A stretch of DNA of 64,000 nt from Anniella stebbinsi (taxonomy: Eukaryota; Chordata; Lepidosauria; Squamata; Anniellidae), in assembly GCA_029215795.1 (NCBI GenBank), contig JARDYH010000005.1, positions 9,580,001-9,644,000 of the forward strand, given 5' to 3'. Within the stretch, counting starts at the first letter, position 1. The number at the start of each line of letters is the position of its first letter. Of the stretch, positions 36,201-45,460 are shown piece by piece. Below the pieces are notes generated by a model. It searched no databases and was not told where the DNA came from. It worked only from the letters and a program-made list of their open reading frames with translations. The position numbers and the translations under genes are program-made.

Positions 36201-38644
36201 GTTAGGAAGTGATTGGTGAGAGGTGGGTCCAGAATAGCTGGTAATGCAGGAACCAACGAGAAAGGTCAGGAAATAATGGAATCGGGCATCAAGTGGCACC
36301 ATGGGGCGGAAAAAGGTCAGTGAAGGTGCAGGAAATGCTGGGGGTGGGTTCTGCCGGGGGCTAGGCAGCCATGTGTCCTGTTGTACAGAGGACGGTCCTC
36401 TGTTTGAAGGGTTGCCCTGTTCAAGTCCTGTTTAAAGATAACCATTGGAAGGAAGAGCTGGGCTGTGAAATTGCCCATCAGCAGTATCTGAACAGCTGAC
36501 TGAGCAAGGCACACGGGTTACCTGGCCACTGTCTTCCACACTATGGGGTTGTTATCCAATACCAGTCGTACTTAGAGTAGACCCATTGAAATGAATGAGA
36601 CTTGTTAGTCATAACTAACTTAAATCCCGTAATTTCAATGTGTCTAAGTAGGACTAGGGTTGGATATTGATGTGGTGAGATGTATCATATTTTTATTTGT
36701 ATTGTAACAATTATTTCAAAATTTGCAGTGCTAGATTTACATTAGCATATGCACATTTCATGTAAATCTGTCTCCTCCTTTTGACGATCCGTAAGTAGCC
36801 GCCCTACCGCACGCAAGGGGGCTGAGGGCCACATGCAGGCTGCCAACCCCTGTTCTGTAGGAGCAGTTCAAGAGAAACACCAGCCAGGCCTGTCAAGCCG
36901 CATCACGTCCCAGAAGTACACTCAACCCCCTCTGTGGCCATATGTAGCACGGAGAAGATGGACAGAGGTCAGGGCTGGTGGAGAGGGTGGGTATGGTTGG
37001 GCCCCTGTCAAGGGCCTATACCCTAGCAGGGGCCCATTGTGAAGAGCCCCCTGGAGTTGCTCCTCTTCACCATGGCAACCTGCTTGTTCACCTGCCTTCC
37101 CGCTCTGGCTGAGGCGATGCTGGTGGAGAGGAGGAGGAGGAGGAGCAGGAGATGCCGCTACTATTTGCTCACTGTTTCTCTGCCTGTCAAGCAAGCAAGT
37201 GGTAGCAATGATGAGAGAGAGGAGGAGGAGTGTCAATGGTGGTGAGAAGGGAGACCCATTGAGGGAGGGGCCCAATTGAGGGTGCCTTGCCCAAGGGGCT
37301 CTGAAAAGCCTGGAGCTGGCAAACTTTCTCTCTATGGAATTGGCAAAGTTGCTGGCAAACTTTCTCTCTATGGAATTGACCTGCCATTATGGATCTATTC
37401 ACCGGTGAACCCCTGATCAGCATGCAAGAAACCTCAGGATCACAGCCTGAAAATCAATGTGTTGGAATAATATGAGCTCCTTGTGGTGTTGGCGGTTCCC
37501 ACAGAGACCACAAGAGGTTGCCTTTCTAACGGCCAACGGGTGCGTGAACCGCAAGCGGCGTTGGGTGGGCCATGAGAACTGGCGAGCAGAGGCAGCAGAT
37601 GGAGGACGGACCCTCACCAGATATGCAGGCAGCCTAGGCAGGCAAAGAGAAAACCTGAGCACAAGGAGACGGGCACAGCGCACAGCAGCGAGATGATTCG
37701 GTAGCACCAGAGGCGGGAGCTCTCGAAGACGATGTCGCTCCAGGTCCAAACCCGGTCAAAGCTGCGAAACGAGGAAGGTTCAGCAAGGATGTCAGAGAAT
37801 TCCAGCTGCAGGGAAGAAAGGGGAATCGGGTCTCAAGGGGAAGAGATTGGATTTTATGAGGGGTAGAGAAAGGATCTTGGGCTGCCTCTACAAGAGGCAT
37901 TTAAAGCTTTTTCAAGGCGCATTAAAAAATTTACCTCTACAAGAACGGAGCTCAAATCAGGCGTAGAGGCGCGTTTTCTCTCCGATTATGCGCATTATTG
38001 AATGCGCGTTAAATAGCGAGTTTTATTTTGCTCCGGCCATTAAAGCGCATTTTGACTATGTGAACAAGCGATTCTCCGCATTAACTACTTGTAAAGCGCA
38101 TTTCAAACAACCGGTAAGGTCACCAGTTGAGTGCTCAATTACCTCCTGCATGCAAGCATTTACGATAAAGCGCTTCAGCGATTATGCGCATAATCAGCTA
38201 ACCAGGCGTCAAACGGAATCCATCTAGAGGGGGTCTTGGAAACAGGGCCCAGGTTTTCTCTCTCGGCGGCTCTGGGACATGTAACGAACAGCAGCAAGTA
38301 CGGGGTAGGGGAACGATTGAGCTGAAGCAGGGGGAAAGTTGCAGGCCTGCACTCCAGAAGTAGGAGGAGTTTGGGATCTAACGGGGACACAAGTCCTCTC
38401 TTGGGTAGGGTGGGAGAGGTTGGAGCCATGCCTTTAGATTTTAGGGACTCGAAGACTAAGGCAGCCCACTACCAGGAGTAGGTTACTTCTTGGCTCTGGT
38501 TGTTACCTTGAGGTGCTGGTTGATTCCACGTGGGTCCCGGAGGTCTGTTTTGGATGGTATCTCGACAGCCGTGGATCCTGGTTCCCGCATCCGAGAGTCT
38601 TCTGGGTCTAATTTGCACTCGATCAGGTAATCATCATTGATCAT
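33114..38644 (-). CDS. Caveolin-2-like (CAV2-related) protein
   Basis: Three exons encode 158 residues: 38644-38507 (46 codons), 37805-37618 and 33264-33114 (stop TGA). Introns lie before LEFSDILAEP (phase 0) and inside the Trp codon of HIW (phase 2), the same two places as in CAV2; human CAV2 is 162 residues. Motifs: DLRDPRGINQHLK before the first intron, a diverged signature FSDILAEP (49-56; Glu and Val of FEDVIAEP replaced), DRVWTWSDIVFESSRLWCYR (63-82), a hydrophobic hairpin with Pro91, and VVVAPLFTSLGRCCSAIYL near the end. CAV2 proteins usually join CAV1 in hetero-oligomers and are poor at forming caveolae alone. The neighbouring CAV1/3-type gene on the same strand is the natural partner; that pairing is inferred. 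Human CAV2 itself lies elsewhere, so this is called a CAV2-related paralogue. Confidence 0.92.
33338..33708. repeat. Dispersed element with 'actaggtggtgctgt' core
   Basis: It shares words such as CTAGGTGGTGCTGT, the GCACAATTACATGA region and a terminal CAATAAAAGCCTCGTG with copies at about 24790-25155 and 22130-22365. Left and right ends (GCACGAGGCT and AGCCTCGTGT) are inverted, so it is probably a non-autonomous DNA transposon. Confidence 0.65.
33768..33893. mobile_element. hAT-type hairpin MITE with 8-bp target duplication
   Basis: A 126-bp near-perfect hairpin: TAGAGGTGGGCAATTTGTGG at the left, CCACAAGTTGTCCACCTCTG at the right. The 8-bp direct repeat ACTTAGAT flanks it at 33760-33767 and 33894-33901. 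This is the clearest copy of the short hairpin family found across the window. Confidence 0.93.
34015..34131. mobile_element. Hairpin MITE
   Basis: CCCCAATCTGGTGCCTTCCA at the left faces GGAGAGCACCAGTTTGGGGA at the right. It is a relative of the short hAT-like hairpins. Confidence 0.75.
34349..34663. mobile_element. Fold-back hAT-like MITE, copy c
   Basis: Left GGGTGACCATATGAAAAGG, right CCTTTTCATATGGTCAGCC. Inverted halves share TCTTTAACAGTT and GGTGAAATTCCC. The flanks (TATGC on each side) may be a decayed duplication. Confidence 0.82.
35356..35857. mobile_element. 502-bp hAT-like element with large internal palindrome
   Basis: Terminal inverted repeats TAGGGCTATGCACAG and CTGTGCACAGCCCTA are flanked by the 8-bp direct repeat GTTAGAAG (35348-35355 and 35858-35865). 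The centre is a palindrome of about 105-bp arms (35592-35696 and 35701-35804) around a four-base loop. The left part is packed with GATCCGGATC-like words. No transposase is encoded, so it is non-autonomous. Confidence 0.9.
36100..36660 (+). repeat. Unclassified dispersed repeat, copy 1
   Basis: It shares a run of about 500 bp with 40017-40555, including CTCCCATACATCCTGGCTCA, CCAGAATAGCTGGTAATGC, CCATGTGTCCTGTTGTACAG and TACTTAGAGTAGACCCATTG in the same order and orientation. I estimate roughly 80 percent similarity by eye. No open frame is conserved. Confidence 0.75.
37618..37805 (-). CDS. CAV2-like exon 2
   Basis: 188 nt between acceptor TTTCCCTGCAG and donor GTGAGG. It carries the diverged caveolin signature, the scaffolding-like segment and the intramembrane hairpin, ending at LGCLHI plus two bases of the Trp codon. 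A MITE copy sits about 75 bp upstream of its acceptor, in the intron. Confidence 0.93.
37880..38235 (+). mobile_element. GCGC-rich Harbinger-like MITE, copy 4
   Basis: Lies in intron 1 of the CAV2-like gene. It starts GGCTGCCTCTACAAGAGG and ends CCATCTAGAGGGGGTC, and is nearly identical to copy 2 at 21773-22126. Both end in the CATCTAGAGG variant of the terminal repeat. Confidence 0.87.
38507..38644 (-). CDS. CAV2-like exon 1
   Basis: Starts ATG in the context AGCAAGATGA (purine at -3). It reads MINDDYLIECKLDPEDSR and ends INQHLK before the donor GTAACA. An in-frame ATG 11 codons upstream would add a proline-rich stretch (PNPPPP). The shorter start is preferred because DDY plus the acidic region resembles the DDDSY N-terminus of CAV2. 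Confidence 0.82.
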
Positions 38645-39246
38645 CTTGCTGGGAGGGGGCGGATTTGGGATCAACACTGCAGGTACAGCAGTTCTCTCAG
38701 AAGGAAGAATCCACCAGGAATGCTCTCAAGCAGCCACGGATAATCCTGTCAACCAACGCTTCCCCCTGTTGCATATGCTATCTGTTTTATGGAAACGATC
38801 CTATCCCTTCTACCTATCTAGTCTCCTCTTGCACAGTCTTTCTCTATCTGTGTGCAGGAACCTGACTCCCGTTCTATTCTCAGCCTTGGCCAACACAGAT
38901 TGGAGGGCAAAGGGAGTCGAGGAGGGTGGATCTCGGCAAATGCACGCCCCCGCCTGGTATTTGCAGCCATGGGGCGAGCCACACACATTGGGACAAGCGG
39001 TATAAATATGCCACCATTCCAGTGATCCTTTGCTGAGGACCGGAAATGGGGCAGTGGGGGAGGCCCAGCTAAATATATGCAAGGAGAGGATATTCTTGGA
39101 ACTGGGAGCAGGATGGAGTCCAGGGGGACACAGCAGAGGGGCTCAGAGCCAGGTGAATTAAATGGGGCTTACACCAAAGACAGCCAAATGGGATTTATTG
39201 ATGTGGGACACCATCTAGTGGCTGTTGTCATGTGAACTTTCAGTAG

Positions 39247-39592
39247 GGGTGCCTCTACAAGAATGATTTAAAGCTCTTTCAAGGTGCATTACAAATTTTA
39301 CCTCTACAAGAGCAGAGCGCAAATCGGGGGTCGAGGCGTTTTTTATCTCTGATTATTCCCATTTTCGAATGCGCGTTAAATAGCGAGTTTTAATTTGCCA
39401 CGGGAGTTAAAGCGCCTTATGGTCATGTAAACATGCGATTCTCCACATGTCAACAACTTTCAAGCACATTTCATATAGCCCGTAATGCGCTTCACCGCCT
39501 CTCGTGAATTGGTATCAGGAGTAAATGCGCTTCTCTGTATATGTGCATAATCGGGTAACCGGGCGTCAAACTGAAATCTTGTAGAGGGGGCC
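39247..39592 (+). mobile_element. GCGC-rich Harbinger-like MITE, copy 5
   Basis: Starts GGGTGCCTCTACAAGAATG and ends ATCTTGTAGAGGGGGCC. The flanking triplets are TAG and AAG. The inner sequence is more diverged than in copy 3. Confidence 0.84.
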
Positions 39593-40016
39593 AAGGTCAC
39601 ATGGTAGCCCTCAGTGCACCTAGATGTTTTGCGTACAGAAAACATGTTATGTGAAAGCCACTGCATGAGCCTCTCATGCAGTTGGCTAGGAGGGGTGAAT
39701 GCCTGCATTTCCGTTTGACTGAGTGCACATACGTATGCAAGAGAGCTGTGGCCAGTTGGGGCTTCTTGGCCATTGGTCCTGAAGGGGAACTGCAAATCTG
39801 GTCTCAAACGTTGGTCCACAGCATTTGCAACATGCTCCTTCCTGGCTTCCCAAACCCCTCAATCCGTTTTTGATCTCTCCGTTGAGAAAGTTTGCAAGGA
39901 CGTCTTTTCTCTCTAGGCCCCTTCTCCTTGCGTGCATTGGCCTTTGCATGTTCAATTCTGGAATCACTCTGAACTGGAGGGGATTTTGATTCCGGAAACC
40001 TCTCTACCCCGTCAAT

Positions 40017-40555
40017 CTTTTGGATTGTTCCCACACATCCTGGTTCAGTCCTTCATGTCCCTCCCCCCCGCTCATCACACCTTGTCTCCCCTCAGTTGGT
40101 CCCATTGGGGCAGCAAGTGATTGACAGGAGATCAGTCCAGAATAGCTGGTAATGCAGAAGTTGTTGAGAAAGGTCAGGAAACAATGGGAGAAAGCATCAA
40201 GTGACACCACGGGGCGGAAGGAGGTAATTGAAGGTGCAGGAGGCATTGGGGTGGGGTGTGCCAGGGGCTAGGTGGCCATGTGTCCTGTTTTACAGAGGAC
40301 TGTGCTCTGCTTGAAGGGCTGCCCGGTCCATGTCTTGTTTAAGATAACCATTGGAAGGAATTGCTGGGCCATGAAGTTGCCCATCAGCAGCACCTGAACA
40401 GCACACTGAGCAAGGCAAGTGGGTCACCTGGCTGCTGTCTTCCACACTATAGATTGTCTCCAATGTTAGTCCTACTTAGAGTAGACCCAGTGAAATGAAT
40501 GAAATTTGTTAGTCATGATTAACCTAAGTCCCATTCATCTCAGTGGGTCTACGAG
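40017..40555 (+). repeat. Unclassified dispersed repeat, copy 2
   Basis: Same order of words as 36100-36660: CCCACACATCCTGGTTCA, CCAGAATAGCTGGTAATGC, ACCATTGGAAGGAATTGCTG and TACTTAGAGTAGACCCAGTG. A shorter relative is at about 54140-54350. Confidence 0.75.
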
Positions 40556-40644
40556 AGGGAATTCTGGAACTGCTCTGAACTGGAGGGAATTCTCATTCTA
40601 GAAATGCTCTGAGCTTGAAGGGATGATAGTCTCCCTCTATCTAT

Positions 40645-40989
40645 GGTCCCCTCTACAAGAATTCGGTTTGACGCCCGGTTGTCCGATTATGCGCATCTTC
40701 TCGTAATCGCTTTTACGCCTAATCCCTATACACGAGAGGTGGTGAAGCGCATTAACGGTTCCATGAAACGCGGTTTAAAGGTGTTTAATGCAGAGAATCA
40801 CTTGTTTACATGGTCATAAGGTGCTTTAACTCCCGCGGTAAATTAAAACTCGCTATTTAACGCTCATGCGAAGATGTGCATAATCGGAGGAAAAATGCGC
40901 CTCAACCCCTGATTTGCGCTCCGCTCTTGTAGAGGTAAAAATTTTAATCCGCCTTGAAAGAGCTTTAAATCGCTCTTGAAGAGGCACCC
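40645..40989 (-). mobile_element. GCGC-rich Harbinger-like MITE, copy 6
   Basis: Reverse orientation. It starts GGTCCCCTCTACAAGAATTC and ends GCTCTTGAAGAGGCACCC. TAT flanks both sides (40642-40644 and 40990-40992), matching a 3-bp target duplication. Confidence 0.87.
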
Positions 40990-41255
40990 TATTACTCCCT
41001 TTTGCAATGTGGACATGCACTCTCTGGCTGTATTTTGGATTGAAAAGTCCACGTTGATCCACTGTGTGGTCTAGAAATGGATAAGCAACTGTTTTAGAAT
41101 GCATAAATAAATACAAATGGAAGATGCTTAAAGTACAGGCAAAATATGCAGCTTAAAATATCCCCATCTCTATCCCTAGCCCCTTGATGATTTATACTTC
41201 TTTCAGGAAAGTGCCCAGGTTCAGACCTTCAGTGTACCACTAAAGTGACCAGCCA

Positions 41256-42172
41256 AGACAATTATAAAGATGGAGATAAGGGACTGATTACACAAATATA
41301 TAGAATTATAATAAGACAGGAAACTGGAGGGAATGATATTATACAACAGACATGGGAAGAAGATTTGGATCAAGAAATTGAAGATAGAGAGTGGGGAAGT
41401 ATATTTGAAAAATTCCCATTCAAAACTACCTCCACAAAGATAAGAGAAGGGGCTTTAAAAATGATACAAAAATGGTATTTGACTCCAGTGAAGGTAGCAA
41501 AAATGAACAGAAATGCGACCCCAGAATGTTGGAGAGGATGCACAGAATTTGGAACAAATTTGTATATGTGGTGGGAATGTAATAGAGTAAGGAAATTTTG
41601 GGATAAGGTTTTTCAAAAAATAGAAAAGGTTACTGCTCAAAGAATTAATAGAACAGCTGAATTAGCTCTTTTGAATATGTTTGTTAAAGAAAATAGTGAT
41701 GTAAAGGACAAAATATTGATTGGATTTATGCTGACTGCAGCAAGGCAACAGATAGCTAGTAATTGGAAAACAGCTACGGGGTTAACAATTAAGGTGTGGG
41801 AAATTTTTTTGTGGAATATAGCAATGAATGAAAAATTAACACAGAAACTTAGAGTCTATAGAGGAAAAAAGAAGAGAGATACATTTAGAACAGAATGGGC
41901 TGCATATATAGATTATATGGAAAAAGATCCGAATAAGAACAATATTGCGGAAGCATATAAAAAGTTATGGGACTCCTGAAAAGAAAGAAGAGACAGAGAA
42001 GAATTTGGAAGAAAAGAAGAAGAGAACAGAGGCAAATTAACCAATAAAAGAGAGGAAGAGGGAGGGGGAAGGGGGGTAATTAATAGTAATGATGTTAAAA
42101 TGGTGGATGAATCATGTAAGATATGTAAAAACGAAATAAAAATGTATTTAAATAATAATAATAATAAAAAAA
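41256..42172 (+). mobile_element. 5'-truncated L1 LINE, young copy
   Basis: The frame from 41245 to 41979 reads like the C-terminus of L1 ORF2: KWYLTPVKVAKMNRNATPE, then CWRGCTEFGTNLYMWWEC (the usual zinc-knuckle region) and a basic tail. There are no stops until the natural end. A 3' UTR and an A-rich (AAT)n tail follow. The 15-bp direct repeat TAAAGTGACCAGCCA (41241-41255 and 42173-42187) is intact and marks the insertion. It inserted between AVPR2 and the CAV2-like gene, on the opposite strand to both. Confidence 0.93.
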
Positions 42173-42737
42173 TAAAGTGACCAGCCATTAAGAAAACCTA
42201 TGTGTGCCATCAGACGGCAACCTGGGATCCATCCATTCATCCATCCATCCATCCCAAAAAGGGAGGTGCGGCAGTGGCTAGCCCCTTCCTTAAATGGGTA
42301 GGAATGCATTTAGACCCCTCCATTCTTACAGTATGTACAGCAGGACACATAAATAGGTCTAGCCTCCTGTCAATGCAAACTGTATTTGTGAAAAGCCATG
42401 TTTGCAGTAAGCGAAATGACAACATCTGTATTAGTGCAATACCTTTATTCAGTCCAACCAAAGGATCACCCCCCTCCCCTCTAAAAAGTGCAAACTTTCA
42501 AGATCTCCAGATCTCGTCATCAGGCAAGATATTTCAAAAAGCAGGTTGGTTGGGGTGGGGCGGAGGGAGGGAAGAAGACAACCTCAACCCCTGACTTGAT
42601 GTTGGAGTTATGGTGTTTGCATGATCATAATCTTGAGATGGGGGAGGAAGAGTTTACAGGAATGCAGCCTTGCAGGTGTGTGGAGCCCGGTTCCTCCCTA
42701 ACGAATCTTCTGACCCTCATAGAAGTCATGGACAATG

Positions 42738-42743
42738 TTTATT
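42738..42743 (-). terminator. Candidate AVPR2 polyadenylation signal
   Basis: AATAAA on the minus strand, about 304 bp downstream of the AVPR2 stop codon. It is the first such hexamer I noticed after the stop. Chance occurrence cannot be excluded. Confidence 0.35.
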
Positions 42744-43046
42744 TATCCCCTGGGGGTGATGCTATGGTCCCTCCCCAGTGGTGGTGCTAAGCCATGTTGG
42801 GCTGAAGCAATGGTTCTTTGTTTCCTAGTAATTATGCCAATGGTCCATCGTTGCTTTAGGACCACCCAGCAGTCCTGCATGACATAGCATCCTTCTGCTT
42901 AGCTCTCCCCTGCTGAAGCACGTTTCTCTGCTGTGCTGCACATCCTCTTGCCCCACCAGGCTTGTTGCTGAGAGAGCAGAGCATTGCTACAGGGGAGTAG
43001 AGCATCCACCCTTTTGGTTGTGACCCATGGTTGGCCTGCTGCTGGC

Positions 43047-43249
43047 TCAGGAGAAGGTGTCCCGTCCCAGGGAGGAGCTGGCCGTGAGGATGGAGTCCTC
43101 GGGTAGGGACCCCATTCGCTTACGGGCCAGGCTGGGGCAGAAGATTCGACATAGCTCGCCTGAGATGCTGCTGCTAAAGGTGGCATAAACCCAGGGGTTC
43201 GTGCAGCTGTTGAGGCTGGCGACGAGCATCAGGAGAGTGAAAGCTGGAC
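43047..43249 (-). CDS. AVPR2: AVPR2 last coding exon (TM7 and tail)
   Basis: 203 nt. Acceptor CATCCAG precedes GTCCAGCT. It reads [20 protein letters not shown] and on to GRDTFS, then TGA at 43047. It joins the main exon in phase 1 to give APKDGPAF. Confidence 0.95.
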
Positions 43250-44725
43250 CTGGATGGAGCAGAGAAAAAGGGAGGGAGCATCAAGCTGGGCTGTAGGCAC
43301 TCGCTAGAGCTTACCCCAGGACATGTTCAGTAATCCTGGTCTCCTGAATAGCTAAAATCCTGGTATCTTGGCCAACTCTTGGACATTTTAACATGCTACT
43401 GCTCAGCAAACGATAAGAGATAACGAGGAGGACATTGTAATTTGCATATGGCAGGGGTATTAATCCTTAGGTCTGGCTTTCCAGTCTGCACCCTCCCCAC
43501 AGTTCCCCAATGGCTAAGTCTCCTTCCCAGGCCCCTGCTCTTTGTCTGCCCCCACGCCATTGCCTTTCATTTGATTTCCTGTTTTCCCCCACTCTAAAAG
43601 GATGAAATGTCCCCCCTAAAGCTTAGTTCCTGCCATTCAGTTCTTTAAGCTAATATATGCTTGCATTTTGGGCCCACCCCTTTAGCCCCACCCTTTGCCA
43701 TTGGCCCCTCCCACCACTGGAATGTGGCCCCCAAGAGCTTCTCTGAAATGGAATTTGGCCCTTGGGCTGAAAGAGGTTCAACACCCCTGACGAAAGACAC
43801 CCCGTGTGTCAGACCCCAACATACATAAGGCATGGCTGGGGAGTAGCTCCTGGCTGCTAGATGACTCACCATCTTTGGGTGCCTGAGAATCCCAAACAGC
43901 CCACAGTTGCACGAGGAAGAAGGGAGCCCAGCAGAACACGTAGGTCAGCACAATGACTAATGTCATCTTGAGAGTCTTGGTCACAGCACCGGATATCGGG
44001 GAGGCTCCTCGCCGGATTTTCCTACCCCCGAGCGCCCCCTCGGGCCCTAGGCGCAGGCTGCGGTGGACCTCGCAGAAGATCATGCCCTGGCAGGTCGCAA
44101 TGAAGAGAGTCGGCAGGATGAAGACCATCAGAGTGATCCAGGTGATGTAGGCCTGGGCTCCCCAGGGTTCAGCAAAGGAAGCCCAGCACTCATGGGCTCC
44201 GCTGGGCAGTTCCGTTTTGGAAAAGATGAAGAGTTGGGGGAGGCTGAAGAGGAAGGAGGCAGTCCAGGCCACCACCACAGGCCGGTGCCAGGCGGCTGGG
44301 CCTCTCCGGAAAGCCAGCATGGGCCGGCAAATGGCATGGTGGCGGTCGTAAGTCATGGCCACGATGACGTAGGAAGAGGCGAACATCCCGACCACCTGCA
44401 AGTACGTGATGGCACGGCACAAGATATCCGGGCCCTGGAAGCGGTCGGTGATGTCCCAGATGAGCTGTGGCAGCACCTGGAAGAGAGCCACGGTCAGGTC
44501 GGCCAGGCAGAGGTGGTGGATGAGGCGGTGCATGGTGGTGGTCCGGTGGCCGTGGCGGAACAGGGCTCCCAGCACCAGCCCATTGCTCACAGTGGCTAGC
44601 AGGAAGATGGTGGCCAAAATGGCAATTTCGGCTTGGGCTAAAGCACCGTCACGGTCATCGGATAGAAGGAGGGAAGCGTTAGAGGTGGGGCCTGGCAGCA
44701 TGGAAGAGTTGTTGAACGTTTGCTT
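43047..44725 (-). CDS. AVPR2: Vasopressin V2-type receptor
   Basis: Seven-transmembrane receptor; in vertebrates V2 receptors bind arginine vasopressin or vasotocin and raise cAMP through Gs, driving water retention. Exons seen: 44725-43870 and 43249-43047 (stop). Motifs: two N-glycosylation sequons before TM1 (NSS and NAS), [20 protein letters not shown] in TM2, the extracellular Cys in GPDILCRA paired with the one in [24 protein letters not shown] (the V2-type DRH in place of DRY), [14 protein letters not shown] in TM6, and [10 protein letters not shown] in TM7. The tail has two Cys (CRIFC) for palmitoylation and ends [12 protein letters not shown], a likely kinase-site cluster. The phase-1 intron before PAFTLLML matches the mammalian gene. 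352 residues are seen; human V2R has 371. The short 5' coding exon known in mammals was not found. Confidence 0.95.
43250..43869. other. AVPR2 intron with a dispersed repeat
   Basis: 619-bp intron. From 43452 to 43789 it is a copy of a dispersed repeat whose ends CAGGGGTATTAATCCTT and AGGTTCAACACCCCTG are inverted. Relatives are at about 2430-2830, 28178-28520 and 31230-31515. Class uncertain, hAT-like by its CAGGGGT ends. Confidence 0.7.
43870..44725 (-). CDS. AVPR2: AVPR2 main exon (TM1-TM6)
   Basis: The acceptor on the minus strand is a CT-rich run ending CACCATCCACAG before AAGCAAACG; the donor is GTGAGTC after AAAGATG. The open frame runs on upstream of the acceptor to an ATG at 44806, so an unspliced start cannot be ruled out. 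Another in-frame ATG lies at 44701. A small upstream exon is preferred because mammalian AVPR2 has one and the acceptor is strong. Confidence 0.9.
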
Positions 44726-45077
44726 CTGTGGATGGTGAGAGAGAGAGAACATCAGAATGACAGAACAGTATGCAGAGATTAGCCCAACCGCTATGCAACG
44801 CAACATTTCAGCAAAAAAACCAATGTGACAGAGAGACGTATTGTTCCATTGCCCCTATTAAAGGATGGACTGCTACAACTCAGTGCTACACAAGGATGGA
44901 AGCAAGTGGAGGATCCCAGGCTGGCTTCCTCTCCAGTTGAGGTATTGTAGAGATTACCCAGTTTTGTTGTGGCATAAGTTTTTTGTTTGCACTATTGGAA
45001 TAGAGAGCTGGATCTGGACCAGAGAGACTGGGGTTCAAGTCCTTGCTCAGGCCAGAAGTTCACTGGATGATCTTTCT

Positions 45078-45460
45078 CTCTTAATACTAGAAACTGAGGT
45101 CATCCCATGAAGCTGTTTGGTGACAGATTCAAGACAGGTTATAGGAAGTACTTCACACAGTGCATAGTTGAACTGTGGAATTTTCTACCACAAAATGTAG
45201 TGATGACCACCAATCTGGATCGTTTTAAAAGGGTCTTAGACAAATTCCTGGAGGAGAAGGCTGTCAATGGCTACTAGTCCTGATGGCTAGATGCCACATC
45301 CAGTATCAGAGGCAGTATGCCTATGTACACCAGTTGATGGGGAACATGGGTGGGAGGGTGCTGTTGCGCCCATGTCCTACTTGTGGGTTTCCTATGGGTA
45401 GATGTTTGGCCACTGTGTGAACAGAGTAGGATTTGTAAATATTGTGTGTGTGATGTGGGC
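45078..45460 (+). mobile_element. CR1-type LINE 3' end
   Basis: Reads AATTTTCTACCACAAAATGT, TTCCTGGAGGAGAAGGCTGT and GAACATGGGTGGGAGGGTGC in order, as does the copy at 62330-62643. Translation recalls the CR1 'RFK..LD.FL...' end followed by a non-coding tail. Confidence 0.72.

Larger units (their letters stand above)
33265..37617. other. CAV2-like intron 2, repeat-rich
   Basis: No additional exon seen. It contains a dispersed element (about 33338-33708), a hAT hairpin with 8-bp duplication (33768-33893), a second hairpin (about 34015-34131), a fold-back MITE (34349-34663), a 502-bp palindromic element (35356-35857) and an unclassified repeat (36100-36660). A poly-C run is at 36087-36101. Confidence 0.65.
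38645..43046. other. Intergenic region between AVPR2 and the CAV2-like gene
   Basis: No gene seen. It contains two GCGC-rich MITEs (39247-39592 and 40645-40989), the second copy of the unclassified 500-bp repeat (40017-40555), a young L1 fragment (41256-42172) and the presumed AVPR2 3' UTR. Confidence 0.65.

Noticed and set aside
44063..44599. 178-codon open frame on the + strand
   Set aside because: It is antisense to the AVPR2 main exon and follows its GC-rich codons; no family resemblance of its own.
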